64,000 bases of DNA, from positions 1 to 64,000 of the forward strand of contig JASCOI010000003.1 of NCBI GenBank assembly GCA_029959665.1, read 5' to 3'. The notes beneath the pieces were generated by a model. The model ran no database searches. It was not told the DNA's origin and was given only the letters and a program-made list of their open reading frames with translations. Made by a program: the position numbers and the translations under genes. Of the stretch, positions 51,709-61,435 are shown one piece after another. Each line of letters starts with the position of its first letter. Position 1 is the first letter of the stretch. This DNA comes from Microbacteriaceae bacterium PS02333. GTDB lineage: Bacteria; Actinomycetota; Actinomycetes; Actinomycetales; Microbacteriaceae.

Positions 51709-52632
51709 TCAGAACCCGAGTCGACCGAGCTGCTTCGGATCGCGCTGCCACTCCTTCGCGACCTTCACGCGGATGTTCAGGTAGACGTGCCGTCCACCGA
51801 GCAGCGACTCGATCTCGGCACGAGCCCGTGAACCGACGTCCTTCAGCCGTTCACCCTTGTGCCCGATCACGATCGACTTCTGGCTGTCACGCTCGACGAA
51901 CAGGTTCGCGAAGATGCGCAGCGGTCCGTTCGGGTCGTCATCGGGATCTGGCTCGACCATGTCCTCGATCAACACCGCGAGCGAGTGCGGGAGCTCGTCG
52001 CGGACGCCCTCGAGCGCGGCCTCGCGGATGAGCTCCGCGATGCGGTCCTCGCTCGTCTCCTCGGTGACGGCCTCGGCGTCGTAGAGCGCCGGCGACTCGG
52101 GCAGCAGCTTGGTGATCTCGCCGAGCAGGGCCTCCAGCTGGGTGCCCTCGGTCCCCGACGTCGGGACGATCGCGTCCCACTCGCGGAGCTGCGAGACCGC
52201 GATGAGCTGCTCGGCGATCTTCTCCTTGCCGGCACGGTCGACCTTCGTCACGATCGCGATCTTCTTCGCACGGGGGAAGTGGTCGAGCGTCTCGTTGATG
52301 AACTTGTCGCCGGGCCCGATCGGCTCGTTCGCCGGCACGCAGAACCCGATGACGTCGACGTCGGCGAGCGTGGACTGCACCAGGTCGTTCAGTCGTTCGC
52401 CGAGCAGCGTCCGGGGGCGGTGCACACCCGGCGTGTCGACGATGATGACCTGCCCGTCAGGTCGGTGCACGATGCCGCGGATCGCCCGCCGCGTCGTCTG
52501 GGGCTTGGACGAGGTGATCGCGACCTTCTGCCCGACGAGGGCGTTGGTCAGCGTCGACTTGCCGACGTTCGGTCGTCCGACGAACGAGACGAAACCGGCT
52601 CGGAAGGTGGGGGTGCTGTCGGTGTCGCTCAT
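51709..52632 (-). CDS. era: GTPase Era
   Basis: A 307-residue GTPase needed for 30S ribosome assembly. G1 GRPNVGKS (19-26), effector Thr region TTRRAIRG, DTPGVH and TKVD are present, and a C-terminal KH domain (about 230-300: IVIGHKGERLKDVGSRAR) binds 16S rRNA. Last gene of the long hrcA operon; start overlaps the CBS protein gene stop by 4 bp. Confidence 0.97.
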   Translation of the reverse strand: MSDTDSTPTFRAGFVSFVGRPNVGKSTLTNALVGQKVAITSSKPQTTRRAIRGIVHRPDGQVIIVDTPGVHRPRTLLGERLNDLVQSTLADVDVIGFCVPANEPIGPGDKFINETLDHFPRAKKIAIVTKVDRAGKEKIAEQLIAVSQLREWDAIVPTSGTEGTQLEALLGEITKLLPESPALYDAEAVTEETSEDRIAELIREAALEGVRDELPHSLAVLIEDMVEPDPDDDPNGPLRIFANLFVERDSQKSIVIGHKGERLKDVGSRARAEIESLLGGRHVYLNIRVKVAKEWQRDPKQLGRLGF

Positions 52633-53960
52633 GCTGAGGTGGATCCCGTCGTGGTCGGTGCGGTGCCGTCGAACGCCTGCTCCGCGCCGGCGAGGGCGTC
52701 GGTGCGTTCGGCGAGCACGGAGATGAGGTGGCGGCGCTTGCCCTCGACACGGTCCGCCGTCAGCACGACGCCGGACACGGTCACGGACTCGCCGGCGGTC
52801 GCCAGGTGGCCGAGCTCCTTGGTGAGCAGGCCGCCGGCGGTGTCGACGTCGTCGTCGTCGAGGTCGACGCCGAACAGGTCGCCGAGGTCGTCGATCGGCA
52901 TCCGCGCGGAGATCCGCCAGACGCCGTCGGAGACCTCGACACGATCGATCACGGTGCGGTCGTACTCGTCGGAGATGTCACCGACGAGCTCCTCGATGAG
53001 GTCTTCCATCGTGACGAGTCCCGCGACGCCGCCGTACTCGTCGACGACGAGGACCAGGTGGTTCTTCGCGGCCTGCATGTGCCGCAGTGTCTCGTCGGCG
53101 TGCTTCGACTCCGGGACGAACTCGGCTGCCCGGAGCAACGACGTCACGACCCGGCCGCCGGCGCTCTCGTTCTCGTACAGGGCGCGCGCCAGGTCGCGGA
53201 GGTAGACGACGCCGAGGACGTCGTCGCTGTCCCGGCCGGTCACGGGCATGCGGGACACCCCGGCGGCGAGGAACTCCTCCATCACCGTCGACACGGTGTC
53301 CGCCGCGTCCGCCGTCACCATGTCGGTCCTCGGCACCATGACCTCGCGCACGAGCGTGTCGCTGAACTCGAACACCGAGTGGATCAGCTCGCGGTCGTCC
53401 GCTTCGAGCACGTTGCTCTCGGTGGCCTCGTCCACGAGCGACAGGAGCTGTTCCTCGCTCGAGACGCTCGACGTGCTGCCGTTCCGGCCCGGTGTGACAC
53501 GGTCGCCGATGAGCACGAGCAGCCCGGCGAGGGGCCCGAGGACGATGCGCACGGCGTGCACGAGACCACCGGTGACCCCGATGAGCCGGTCCGCGTGGGC
53601 TCGGCCGACGCTGCGGGGGCTCGACCCCACGAGGACGAAGGACACGGCGGTCATGATCGCCGCGGAGACGATCAGCGCGAGCCACCACGTGTCGAGGACC
53701 GAGAACAGCGCGATGGTGACGAGCACGGCGGCTGCCGTCTCGGCGAGCACCCGGAAGAAGTTCAACGCGTTGACGTGGGCGCCGACGTCGTCCCCGATCG
53801 CCTCGATCGCACGGCGGCGCTTGCTACCCCTGGCGATGTCGTCCAGATCCGCGCGGGAGAGCACCCCGAGCGCGGCGTCGGACGCGGCGAGCAGCCCGCC
53901 GAGGACGACGAGCACGAACGCCACCGCGAGCAGGACGGCGACGAGCAGCACTGCGGTCAC
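52629..53960 (-). CDS. Hemolysin C/CorC-type CBS domain membrane protein
   Basis: A 443-residue protein: DUF21 membrane domain with four helices (1-150), two CBS domains (about 190-320: [14 protein letters not shown] and [41 protein letters not shown]) and a CorC/HlyC C-terminal domain (340-425). Family members take part in Mg2+ or Co2+ export and adenine nucleotide sensing. GTG start overlaps the ybeY stop. Usual neighbour of ybeY and era. Confidence 0.93.
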   Translation of the reverse strand: MTAVLLVAVLLAVAFVLVVLGGLLAASDAALGVLSRADLDDIARGSKRRRAIEAIGDDVGAHVNALNFFRVLAETAAAVLVTIALFSVLDTWWLALIVSAAIMTAVSFVLVGSSPRSVGRAHADRLIGVTGGLVHAVRIVLGPLAGLLVLIGDRVTPGRNGSTSSVSSEEQLLSLVDEATESNVLEADDRELIHSVFEFSDTLVREVMVPRTDMVTADAADTVSTVMEEFLAAGVSRMPVTGRDSDDVLGVVYLRDLARALYENESAGGRVVTSLLRAAEFVPESKHADETLRHMQAAKNHLVLVVDEYGGVAGLVTMEDLIEELVGDISDEYDRTVIDRVEVSDGVWRISARMPIDDLGDLFGVDLDDDDVDTAGGLLTKELGHLATAGESVTVSGVVLTADRVEGKRRHLISVLAERTDALAGAEQAFDGTAPTTTGSTSA

Positions 53961-54418
53961 CGCCCCCGGCGCTGCGCGGCGAAGGCGGTCAGGATCTCCC
54001 CCTGCAGCCCGAACATCTCGGCCTTCTCCTCCGGCTCCGCGTGGTCGAAGCCGAGCAGGTGCAGGATCCCGTGGCACGTCAGGAGCAGGAGCTCGTCGGT
54101 CGTGGAGTGCCCGGCGGTCTTCGCCTGCGACTCGGCGACCTGTGGGCAGAGCACGATGTCGCCGAGCAGTCCGGGTGGTGTCGGGTCGTCCTCGGTACCC
54201 GGGCGGAGCTCGTCCATCGGGAAGCTCAGCACGTCGGTCGGACCCGGTTCGTCCATCCACCGGACGTGCAGCTGCTCCATCGCCCCCTCGTCGACGAGCA
54301 CGATGGCGAGCTCCGCGTCGGCGTGGACGTGCAGCGCGTCGAGCGCGAAGGCCGCGAGACGCTGGACGGCGTCGTCGTCGATCTGCACACCGGACTCGTT
54401 GTTGAGCTCGATGCTCAC
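53957..54418 (-). CDS. ybeY: Endoribonuclease YbeY
   Basis: A 153-residue metalloprotein of rRNA maturation and ribosome quality control. The zinc motif [11 protein letters not shown] is at about 114-124 and the conserved Arg/Asp in [16 protein letters not shown] at about 52-67. Overlaps phoH and the CBS protein gene by 4 bp each. Confidence 0.96.
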   Translation of the reverse strand: MSIELNNESGVQIDDDAVQRLAAFALDALHVHADAELAIVLVDEGAMEQLHVRWMDEPGPTDVLSFPMDELRPGTEDDPTPPGLLGDIVLCPQVAESQAKTAGHSTTDELLLLTCHGILHLLGFDHAEPEEKAEMFGLQGEILTAFAAQRRGR

Positions 54419-55545
54419 CGGGTTCCTCCTCGAGGATCGTTCTGGGGGTAGGGGCTGGTCTGGCGGTCCTGCGGGACCCGGCCACGGCGCTCGGCGCGGT
54501 TCGCACCGGCCGGGTTCCCTGCCGGAGCCGTGCCACGGCCTCCCGGTCGGTGCCCGGCCTGCTCAGCGAGCCGCTGCTCGTCGTAGACGGTGTAGGCGTC
54601 CACGATGCGGCCGACGAGCGTGTGCCGGACCACGTCCTCACTGCCGAGCCGGGCGAAGTGGATGTCCTGCACCTCGGAGAGGATCTGCGTGACGAGCCGG
54701 AGCCCCGACACGTTGCCCGGCAGGTCCACCTGCGTGATGTCGCCGGTGACGACCATCTTCGAGCCGAAGCCCAGACGCGTCAGGAACATCTTCATCTGCT
54801 CCGGCGTGGTGTTCTGCGCCTCGTCGAGCACGACGAACGAGTCGTTGAGCGTCCGCCCGCGCATGTACGCCAGCGGAGCGACCTCGACCGTGCCGGCCGC
54901 GAGCAGCTTCGGGACGAGCTCGGGGTCCATCATCTCGTTGAGCGCGTCGTAGAGCGGCCGCAGGTACGGGTCGATCTTGTCCGTCAGCGTGCCGGGGAGG
55001 AACCCGAGCCGCTCGCCCGCTTCGACCGCGGGGCGCGTGAGGATGATCCTGGTGACCTCGCGCCGCTGCAGCGCCTGCACGGCCTTCGCCATCGCCAGGT
55101 ACGTCTTGCCGGTCCCGGCAGGGCCGATGCCGAACGTGATCGTGTTCTCGTCGATGGCGTCGACGTAGGCACGCTGGCCGTCCGTCTTCGGCCGCACGGA
55201 CTTGCCGCGGCTCGACACGATCGGCGTGCCGAACACGTCGGACGGGCTGCGCTGCTCGTCGATGATGCGGGCCGAGGTCGGGATGTCGGCCTGCCCGAGG
55301 TCCTGACCACGCTTGACCATGCCCACGAGCTCGTCCACGAGCGCACGCGCACGGGCGACGTCGCGCTCCGGCCCGGTCAGGGTCACCTCGTTGCCGCGGA
55401 CCAGGACCCGGACACCCGGGTACTGGCGTTCCACGGTCTTGAGGAGCCGGTCCTGCGGGCCGAGCAGCTGCACCATGGCGATGCCGTCGACACTGAGTTC
55501 CGAGACGGCTTCGGTCTCGGCGGATGCGGTTTCGTCAGCTGGCAA
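54415..55545 (-). CDS. phoH: PhoH-family ATPase
   Basis: A 376-residue ATPase: N-terminal KH-like region (about 20-85), Walker A GPAGTGKT (141-148), Walker [10 protein letters not shown]. The C-terminal 45 residues are rich in Gly, Arg and Pro. Usually found beside ybeY and probably acts with it in RNA metabolism. The start appears to be TTG at 55545 with AGGAAGG 6 nt upstream, overlapping the HIT gene by 11 bp; a later ATG (MVQLLG) is possible but would trim the conserved N-terminal strand. Confidence 0.93.
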   Translation of the reverse strand: MPADETASAETEAVSELSVDGIAMVQLLGPQDRLLKTVERQYPGVRVLVRGNEVTLTGPERDVARARALVDELVGMVKRGQDLGQADIPTSARIIDEQRSPSDVFGTPIVSSRGKSVRPKTDGQRAYVDAIDENTITFGIGPAGTGKTYLAMAKAVQALQRREVTRIILTRPAVEAGERLGFLPGTLTDKIDPYLRPLYDALNEMMDPELVPKLLAAGTVEVAPLAYMRGRTLNDSFVVLDEAQNTTPEQMKMFLTRLGFGSKMVVTGDITQVDLPGNVSGLRLVTQILSEVQDIHFARLGSEDVVRHTLVGRIVDAYTVYDEQRLAEQAGHRPGGRGTAPAGNPAGANRAERRGRVPQDRQTSPYPQNDPRGGTR

Positions 55546-55876
55546 TGTTGCCTTCCTGCAGGTCGCCTGCGAGTACGTGCGCGTGCACGTGGAACACGGT
55601 CTGTCCGGCGGCTTCGCCGGTGTTGAAGACGAGTCGGAACTGGCCGCCGGCGCGCTCGGCGGCGATGCGCTGGGCGGTGGCGACCACGTGCGCGAGGAGG
55701 TCCGGGTCCCCCGCGGCGAGTTCGGCCACGTTCGCGTACTCCTCGGTCTTGGGGATCACGAGCACGTGGACGGGCGCCTTCGGGGCGATGTCCTCGATCG
55801 CGATGACGCGGTCGTCCTCGGCGACGACGGTCGCGGGGATCTCGCGGTCGATGATCTTGGTGAAGACGCTGCTCAT
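55535..55876 (-). CDS. HIT family nucleotide-binding protein
   Basis: A 113-residue histidine triad protein of the HINT branch, hydrolysing nucleoside phosphoramidates or similar. Catalytic HVHAHVLAG motif at about 97-105, N-terminal FTKIIDREIPA. The ATG at 55876 is used; the frame extends nine codons upstream. Lies 23 bp after rsmE. Confidence 0.94.
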   Translation of the reverse strand: MSSVFTKIIDREIPATVVAEDDRVIAIEDIAPKAPVHVLVIPKTEEYANVAELAAGDPDLLAHVVATAQRIAAERAGGQFRLVFNTGEAAGQTVFHVHAHVLAGDLQEGNIAS

Positions 55877-55899
55877 TGGTCCATCGTAGAACGCACCGG

Positions 55900-56643
55900 T
55901 CACCAGCGGCCGAGCCGCGACTGCAGCACCGCCAGTGCGGCGGGCCCAGCGGTGGACGTCCGGAGCACGGTGTCACCGAGCCGGACCCGGACGGCACCGG
56001 CAGCCGACAAGCGGTCGAGTTCCGACCCGTCGATGCCGCCTTCGGGGCCGACGACCAGCGAGATCGACGTCGCGTCGGCAGGCGGCTCCCACGTCGCGAG
56101 CCGCTCGGTGGCGGTCGGGTCGAGCACGAGGAGCACGACACCCGCCGACCCCGAGGCGGACGCCGCGAGCGCTGCGGTCGTCACGGGGTCGGACACCGAC
56201 GGCACCCACGACCGGATCGCCTGCTTCGCCGCTTCGTGCGCGATCGCCTGCCAGCGGGCACGGCCCTTCGCGACCTTCGCGCCCTCCCAGCGGGAGACAC
56301 TGCGTGCCGCGGACCACGGCACGACGTGGTCGACACCGATCTCGGTCGACGCCTGCACCGCCATCTCGTCCCGGCCGCCCTTCGCGAGGGCCTGCACGAG
56401 CGTGAGCGACGGCACCGGGCGCGACGACACCAGGACGTCCGACACCGTCAGCGACAGCGCGTCGCGTCCGAGCGACGCGACCGCGCCGACGACGACCGTG
56501 CCCTGCCCGTCCGAGAGCCGCAGCGTCTCCCCGACCCGCACCCGCGACACCGTCACGGCGTGCCGGCCCTCGGCCCCGTCGAGGGTCACGGAGCCGCCGA
56601 CGGCCACACCGTCGAGCGACTCCACCAGGTAGAGCGACGCCAT
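55900..56643 (-). CDS. rsmE: 16S rRNA (uracil1498-N3)-methyltransferase
   Basis: A 247-residue SPOUT methyltransferase. N-terminal PUA-like domain (1-75), C-terminal knotted domain with LVVGPEGGIDGSEL (about 198-211) and LGDTVLRTSTAGPAAL (about 223-238), which bind SAM. Start overlaps the dnaJ stop (TGATG). Confidence 0.95.
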   Translation of the reverse strand: MASLYLVESLDGVAVGGSVTLDGAEGRHAVTVSRVRVGETLRLSDGQGTVVVGAVASLGRDALSLTVSDVLVSSRPVPSLTLVQALAKGGRDEMAVQASTEIGVDHVVPWSAARSVSRWEGAKVAKGRARWQAIAHEAAKQAIRSWVPSVSDPVTTAALAASASGSAGVVLLVLDPTATERLATWEPPADATSISLVVGPEGGIDGSELDRLSAAGAVRVRLGDTVLRTSTAGPAALAVLQSRLGRW

Positions 56644-57755
56644 CAGAAGTTGAAGAAGCGATCGCGGAGCTTGCCGAACATCCCCTGCTGGAACCGGGCG
56701 AGCTGCGGCGGCGACGCCTTGTGCGACTTCGCGAGCTGCTCGACGAGCTGACGCTCCTTGTGCGACAGCTTCGTCGGGGTGACGACCTGTACGCCGACCC
56801 GGAGGTCGCCGCGGCCGTTCCCGCGCAGCTTCGTGACGCCACGGTCCTTCAGCACGAGCACGTCGGCGCTCTGCACGCCGGGACGGATCTCGAGCTCGAC
56901 CGGGCCGTCGAGCCCGTCGATCGTCGCCGTGGTGCCGAGCACCGCGTCGGTCATCGAGACCTCGAGCGTGGCGAGGAGGTCGTCCCCGTCACGGCTGTAG
57001 ACGTCGTGGTGCCGCACGCGGATCTCGAGGTACAGGTCGCCGGACGGGCCGCCGGCGGGGCCGACCTCGCCCTGGCCGGGCATCTGCAGGCGCAGACCGG
57101 AGTCGACACCGGCGGGGACGTCGACCGGGATGGTGCGACGGGCGCGGACGCGGCCCTGGCCCTGGCAGGTCGGGCACGGGTTCGGGATGACGGTGCCGTG
57201 GCCACGGCAGGTGCCGCACGGTGCGCTCGTCACGACGTTGCCGAGGAGCGACCGGACCTGGCGCTGGATGTGACCGGAGCCGCCGCAGATGTCGCAGGTG
57301 CGCGGGCTCGTACCGGGAGCGCAGCAGGAACCACCGCACGTCTCACAGAGCACCGCCGTGTCCACCTCGACGTCCTTGTGCGTGCCGAAGACGACCTCGT
57401 CCAGGTCGACGTCGATTCGGAGCAGGGCGTCCTGCCCGCGTTCGGCACGGCTCCGGGGACCGGAACCCCGGCCGCCGCCTCCGCCGCCGCCGAAGAAGGC
57501 GTCGAAGATGTCGCTGAAGCCGCCGGCCCCGCCGCCGAACGGGCTGTCGGCCTGCGGGCCGGCGTCGTACCGCCGTCGCTGCTCGGGGTCGCTCAGCACG
57601 TCGTACGCGTGCGTCACGTCCTTGAAGCGCTCGGCGGCGTCCGGGCTCGGGTTCACGTCCGGGTGGAGCTCGCGCGCGAGGCGTCGGTACGCCTTCTTGA
57701 TGTCGGCGTCGGCCGCGTCGCGCGGGACACCGAGGACGTCGTAGTGGTCTGCCAC
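56643..57755 (-). CDS. dnaJ: Chaperone DnaJ (DnaJ2, HrcA-linked)
   Basis: A 370-residue DnaJ: J-domain (1-68) with the HPD motif in ARELHPDVN, Gly/Phe-rich linker (about 70-100), four CxxCxGxG-type zinc repeats (about 136-215; the first is CETCGGSC) and C-terminal substrate-binding domain. Stimulates DnaK. This is the second dnaJ type of actinobacteria, encoded after hrcA; dnaK is not in the window. Confidence 0.96.
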   Translation of the reverse strand: MADHYDVLGVPRDAADADIKKAYRRLARELHPDVNPSPDAAERFKDVTHAYDVLSDPEQRRRYDAGPQADSPFGGGAGGFSDIFDAFFGGGGGGGRGSGPRSRAERGQDALLRIDVDLDEVVFGTHKDVEVDTAVLCETCGGSCCAPGTSPRTCDICGGSGHIQRQVRSLLGNVVTSAPCGTCRGHGTVIPNPCPTCQGQGRVRARRTIPVDVPAGVDSGLRLQMPGQGEVGPAGGPSGDLYLEIRVRHHDVYSRDGDDLLATLEVSMTDAVLGTTATIDGLDGPVELEIRPGVQSADVLVLKDRGVTKLRGNGRGDLRVGVQVVTPTKLSHKERQLVEQLAKSHKASPPQLARFQQGMFGKLRDRFFNF

Positions 57756-57881
57756 GTATCCCTCAGTTGGTTTCGTCGGTCGTCTGGTCGGTTCGGCCTG
57801 GAGGCCGTGGTCACGTCATGCGGTCGGCCCGCGTCGCTGCTGCGGTCGGGCTGGCACGGTCGGTGTGCACTGCGGCGGTCG

Positions 57882-58904
57882 TCAATTCTCTCCGAGCAGT
57901 CTGGACAGGTACCGCGCGACCGCGCGGACCGCGGCCATGTTGGAGCCGTAGTCCATGCGGGTCGGTCCGAGGACGCCCAGTCGGGCGACCTCGCCGCCTG
58001 CGGCGACGTACCCGCCGGCGACGATGCTCGTCGCGTCGAGGCCGTACTCCGCGTTCTCGACGCCGATCCGTGCGGTGACGGACACGTCGTCGAGCTGCAT
58101 CTCCCCGAACAACCGGAGGAGGGTCACTTGTTCCTCGATCGCTTCGAGCACCGGGAAGAGCCCGCCGGAGAAGTCCTGCTCGCTCTTCGCGAGGTTCGCG
58201 GCGCCCGCCATCACCAGGCGGTCCTGCCGGTTGGCCGCGACCTGCTCGATCACCGTCGCGACGACGACGCCGGCGAGGGTCTGCGACTCCGGCCGGATCT
58301 GCGCCGGGATCTCCCGCAGCGCCGTCGGGACGTCGTGGAGCATGAGTCCGACGGTCGCCGCGTTGAGCACCGTGCGGAGTTCGACGAGCGCGGACTCGTC
58401 GAGCGCGACGTCGGTCTCGACGACGCGCTGCTCGACCCTGGCGGTGTCGGTGATGAGCACGACCATCAGCCGGGAGTCCCCGAGTCGGACGAGCTCGATG
58501 TGCTGCACCCGTGCCCGCACCATCGAGGGGTACTGGACGAGCGCGACCTGGTTCGTCAGCTGACTGAGCAGCCGGACGGTTCGCCCGAGGACGTCGTCGA
58601 GGTCGTTGGACGCCCCGAGGAAGGTCTCGATGGCGTGCCGCTGCGCACTGGAGAGCGGACGGGCGGCGGCGAGGTGGTCCACGAACACGCGGTACCCCTT
58701 GTCCGTGGGAACCCGCCCGGACGACGTGTGCGGCGCGATGATCAGCTGCTCGTCCTCGAGCAGGGCCATGTCGTTGCGGATCGTCGCGGCACTGACCCCG
58801 AAGGCGTGGCGCTCGACGATCGTCTTCGACCCGACGGGCTCGCGCGAGGCGACGTAGTCGCGCACGATGGCCTTGAGGACCTCGAGGGAGCGTTCGCTGA
58901 CCAA
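57882..58904 (-). CDS. hrcA: Heat-inducible repressor HrcA
   Basis: A 340-residue repressor that binds CIRCE operators at normal temperature. N-terminal winged helix (SERSLEVLKAIVRDYV ... GSKTIVERH ... SAATIRNDMALLE) and GAF-like ligand/dimer domain with an inserted region. The start is TTG at 58904 (giving MVSERSLEVL, the usual opening) with AAGGGA upstream; no ATG or GTG lies nearby. A CIRCE copy precedes it, so it controls itself and the genes after it. Confidence 0.95.
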   Translation of the reverse strand: MVSERSLEVLKAIVRDYVASREPVGSKTIVERHAFGVSAATIRNDMALLEDEQLIIAPHTSSGRVPTDKGYRVFVDHLAAARPLSSAQRHAIETFLGASNDLDDVLGRTVRLLSQLTNQVALVQYPSMVRARVQHIELVRLGDSRLMVVLITDTARVEQRVVETDVALDESALVELRTVLNAATVGLMLHDVPTALREIPAQIRPESQTLAGVVVATVIEQVAANRQDRLVMAGAANLAKSEQDFSGGLFPVLEAIEEQVTLLRLFGEMQLDDVSVTARIGVENAEYGLDATSIVAGGYVAAGGEVARLGVLGPTRMDYGSNMAAVRAVARYLSRLLGEN

Positions 58905-58925
58905 CCCAGATCCCTTCCGTTCGTG

Positions 58926-58952
58926 CTGGCACTCGGACGTGTCGAGTGCTGA
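58926..58952. promoter_or_regulatory. CIRCE operator
   Basis: CTGGCACTC, 9-nt spacer, GAGTGCTGA. This matches the consensus TTAGCACTC-N9-GAGTGCTAA at 15 of 18 arm positions, with a perfect GCACTC/GAGTGC core. On the minus strand a TAGGAT -10 (58952-58957) abuts it, so HrcA bound here would block the hrcA promoter. Confidence 0.92.
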
Positions 58953-59000
58953 TCCTACGCCCGTGCACCGACGTCCCGACACTTCTCCACATCGGGTCGC

Positions 59001-59006
59001 TACGCT
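59001..59006 (+). promoter_or_regulatory. -10 element of the DUF4870 gene (leaderless)
   Basis: TACGCT, 6 nt before the ATG at 59013. Confidence 0.5.
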
Positions 59007-59012
59007 TCCGGC

Positions 59013-59444
59013 ATGACCTACGGACAGCAGCCGGGCAACGGACAGCCGGGCGGACCCTGGGGCCAGCAGCCCGGCGGACCGCAGGGCCCCGGCCCCTCCT
59101 ACCAGCCGCCGCAGCCGATGACGCCGGAGGACCAGCGTCTCTGGGCCACACTCACGCACGTCGGCCAGATCTTCTTCAGCTTCATCGCACCGCTCGTGGC
59201 GTACTTCGTGCTGCGCGACCGGGGCCAGTTCGTCCGCGAGCACACCCGCGTCGCGCTGAACTTCTCGATCACCATGGCGATCGCGGACGTGGTCGGCGTG
59301 ATCACCAGCTGGCTCGGCATCGGCATCCTGATCATCCTCGCGGTCCGCGTCCTGACGATCGTGTTCGGCATCATGGCCGCGGTCGCCGCGAACCAGGGCC
59401 GTTTCTACCGCTACCCGCTGTCGATCGAGTTCCTCAAGAACTGA
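59013..59444 (+). CDS. DUF4870 (Tic20-like) membrane protein
   Basis: A 143-residue protein. Residues 1-35 are Gly/Pro/Gln-rich and likely disordered; the rest has three to four hydrophobic segments with the family motif around FVREHTRVALNFSIT. Function unknown. Convergent with hemW, 4 bp apart, and divergent from the hrcA promoter. Confidence 0.88.
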   Translation: MTYGQQPGNGQPGGPWGQQPGGPQGPGPSYQPPQPMTPEDQRLWATLTHVGQIFFSFIAPLVAYFVLRDRGQFVREHTRVALNFSITMAIADVVGVITSWLGIGILIILAVRVLTIVFGIMAAVAANQGRFYRYPLSIEFLKN

Positions 59445-59448
59445 TCGA

Positions 59449-60699
59449 TCAGTCGAGCAGCTCCCGGACCACCGCGTCCGCGAGCAGGCGGCCCCGCAGC
59501 GTCAGGTCGAGGCGACCCGGCGTGCCGGCCATACCCTCCCCGACTGTCTGCCCCAGCGCACTGCGGCCGTCCACGAGGCCCCGTGCGATGAGCCCCGCGA
59601 CCCGGCCACGAGCCTCCTGGCGGAGCTCGGACGTCCGGAGCTCGCCGCGGACGCGCGTGGCGAGCAGCACGCGCTCGACGTACCGGGTCTCGTCGTCCAG
59701 GGTCTCGCGCCCGGCGGCCGGCGACTCGTCGGCGAGCACCCGGTTCGCGTACGCGGCCGGGTGCTTGACGTTCCACCAGCGCGTGCCGGCGACGCTCGAG
59801 TGTGCGCCCGGGCCGACGCCCCACCAGTCGTGGCCCTTCCAGTACGACAGGTTGTGGCGGCTGGCGTGCTCGTCGCCCTTCGCCCAGTTCGAGACCTCGT
59901 ACCAGCCGTACCCGGCGTCGCCGAGGACCCGGTCCGCGAGCTCGTACATGTCCGCGGCGACGTCGTCGTCCGGCGCCGGCAGCTCGCCGCGCTTGACCGC
60001 GCGGCCCATGGCGGTGCCGTCTTCGACGATGAGCGAGTACGCCGACACGTGATCGGGCTCGCACGCGATCGCCGCGTCGAGCGAGGTGCGCCAGTCGTCG
60101 AGGGATTCCCCCGGCGTCGAGTAGATGAGGTCGAGCGAGACGTCGAGTCCCAGCTGCTTCGCGAGGTCGACGACGAGCGGCACGCGTTCCGGGTCGTGGG
60201 TGCGGTCGAGGGTCGCGAGCACGTGCGGCACCGCCGACTGCATGCCGAAGCTCATCCGGTTGAACCCGCCGGCGCGGAGCGTCTCGAGCGAGGACGCGTC
60301 GACCGAGTCCGGGTTCGCCTCGGTCGTGACCTCGGCACCGGGGAGGATCCCCCACGTGTCGTCGATCGCGCGGAGGACCATCGCGAGGTCGCTCGCCGGC
60401 AGCATCGTCGGCGTCCCACCGCCGAAGAAGACCGTCGAGACCGGACGCCGCGGCACGCCGGAGCGGTCGAGCACCTGCGCGGCCCACTGGATCTCGCGGA
60501 CGGCGTGTCCGGCGTAGTCGTCACGACGGACGCCGCGGAGCTCGGATGCCGTGTACGTGTTGAAGTCGCAGTACCCGCAGCGGACGCGGCAGAACGGCAC
60601 GTGGACGTAGACGCCGAACGGCACGTCACCCGCGCCGGGCCCGGGGGTGATCAGGCCGTCCACGGGAGCCGGGTCGGCGATCGGCAGAGCACTCGGCAT
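59449..60699 (-). CDS. hemW: Radical SAM heme chaperone HemW
   Basis: A 416-residue coproporphyrinogen III oxidase-like protein; the family now counts as heme chaperones. The [4Fe-4S]-binding CxxxCxxC is C37, C41, C44 (PFCRVRCGYCDFN), then GGGTPTML and the C-terminal HemN-like domain. The extra Cys found in true HemN is absent. ATG at 60699 is chosen over 60708 because GACAAT lies 7 nt upstream. Confidence 0.93.
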   Translation of the reverse strand: MPSALPIADPAPVDGLITPGPGAGDVPFGVYVHVPFCRVRCGYCDFNTYTASELRGVRRDDYAGHAVREIQWAAQVLDRSGVPRRPVSTVFFGGGTPTMLPASDLAMVLRAIDDTWGILPGAEVTTEANPDSVDASSLETLRAGGFNRMSFGMQSAVPHVLATLDRTHDPERVPLVVDLAKQLGLDVSLDLIYSTPGESLDDWRTSLDAAIACEPDHVSAYSLIVEDGTAMGRAVKRGELPAPDDDVAADMYELADRVLGDAGYGWYEVSNWAKGDEHASRHNLSYWKGHDWWGVGPGAHSSVAGTRWWNVKHPAAYANRVLADESPAAGRETLDDETRYVERVLLATRVRGELRTSELRQEARGRVAGLIARGLVDGRSALGQTVGEGMAGTPGRLDLTLRGRLLADAVVRELLD

Positions 60700-60706
60700 G
60701 GAGTCC

Positions 60707-60721
60707 ATTGTCCGTCATGAT
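60707..60721. promoter_or_regulatory. Divergent overlapping leaderless promoters of hemW and the HAD gene
   Basis: Minus strand GACAAT (60707-60712), 7 nt before the hemW ATG; plus strand CATGAT (60716-60721), 6 nt before the HAD ATG at 60728. The start codons are only 28 bp apart. Confidence 0.4.
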
Positions 60722-60727
60722 GGAGTC

Positions 60728-61435
60728 ATGGAGCACCACCCCGTCCCGACCACGGTGCTGTGGGACATCGACGGCACCCTCGTCCGCAACGCGACGTCGC
60801 CGGGCAACCTCTACCACCTGGCCCTCGAGCGTGCGATCGGGCGCGACCTCCCCCAGCTCGTCGGGCACCAGCACGGCCGCACCGACGCCGGCATCATCGC
60901 GGAGCACGTCCGCGCGCACGACCTCGACGACGGGGTCATCCCGACCGTCAGCAGCCACCTCCGCGACCTCTCCGAGGAACGACACCGCGCCGGCGACCAC
61001 CGGACGCCGGCACCCGGTGCCACCGCATTGGTCGCGCGCTTCGCCGAGATCGGCTGGCGCAACGGCCTGCTGACCGGCAACTCCGCCTACCGGGCCCGCG
61101 TGAAGCTGCTCGGCGCCGGGTTCGACGTCGACGCGTTCGACTGGGAGCACTCGTACTTCGGCGACGAGGAGATCGAGCGGGCGGGCGTCACCGCCCTCGC
61201 GGCCACCGCACTCGCCGGCACCCGCGCGGTCATCGTCGGCGACACCCCCAGGGACGGCGAGGCGGCCGACGCGGTCGGGATCCCGTTCCTCGCCGTCGCG
61301 ACCGGGGTCTACGACGTGGACGCGCTGCGGCACACGAACGCCGTCGCGATCGCGCGCGACTGCGTCACGGACGCCGCCCTGATCGAGGACGCGATCGCAG
61401 CACTCCCGCCGCTCCGGCCGGTCGACGAGGACTAG
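60728..61435 (+). CDS. HAD-superfamily hydrolase
   Basis: A 235-residue phosphatase-like protein of the phosphoglycolate phosphatase/PGMB type. Motif I DIDGTL with Asp13 and Asp15, helical cap (about 25-115), motif II LLTGNS and motif IV VGDTPRDGEAA. Substrate unknown. The ATG at 60728 is also preceded by GGAG. Its last 4 bp overlap the convergent DUF1990 gene. Confidence 0.9.
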   Translation: MEHHPVPTTVLWDIDGTLVRNATSPGNLYHLALERAIGRDLPQLVGHQHGRTDAGIIAEHVRAHDLDDGVIPTVSSHLRDLSEERHRAGDHRTPAPGATALVARFAEIGWRNGLLTGNSAYRARVKLLGAGFDVDAFDWEHSYFGDEEIERAGVTALAATALAGTRAVIVGDTPRDGEAADAVGIPFLAVATGVYDVDALRHTNAVAIARDCVTDAALIEDAIAALPPLRPVDED

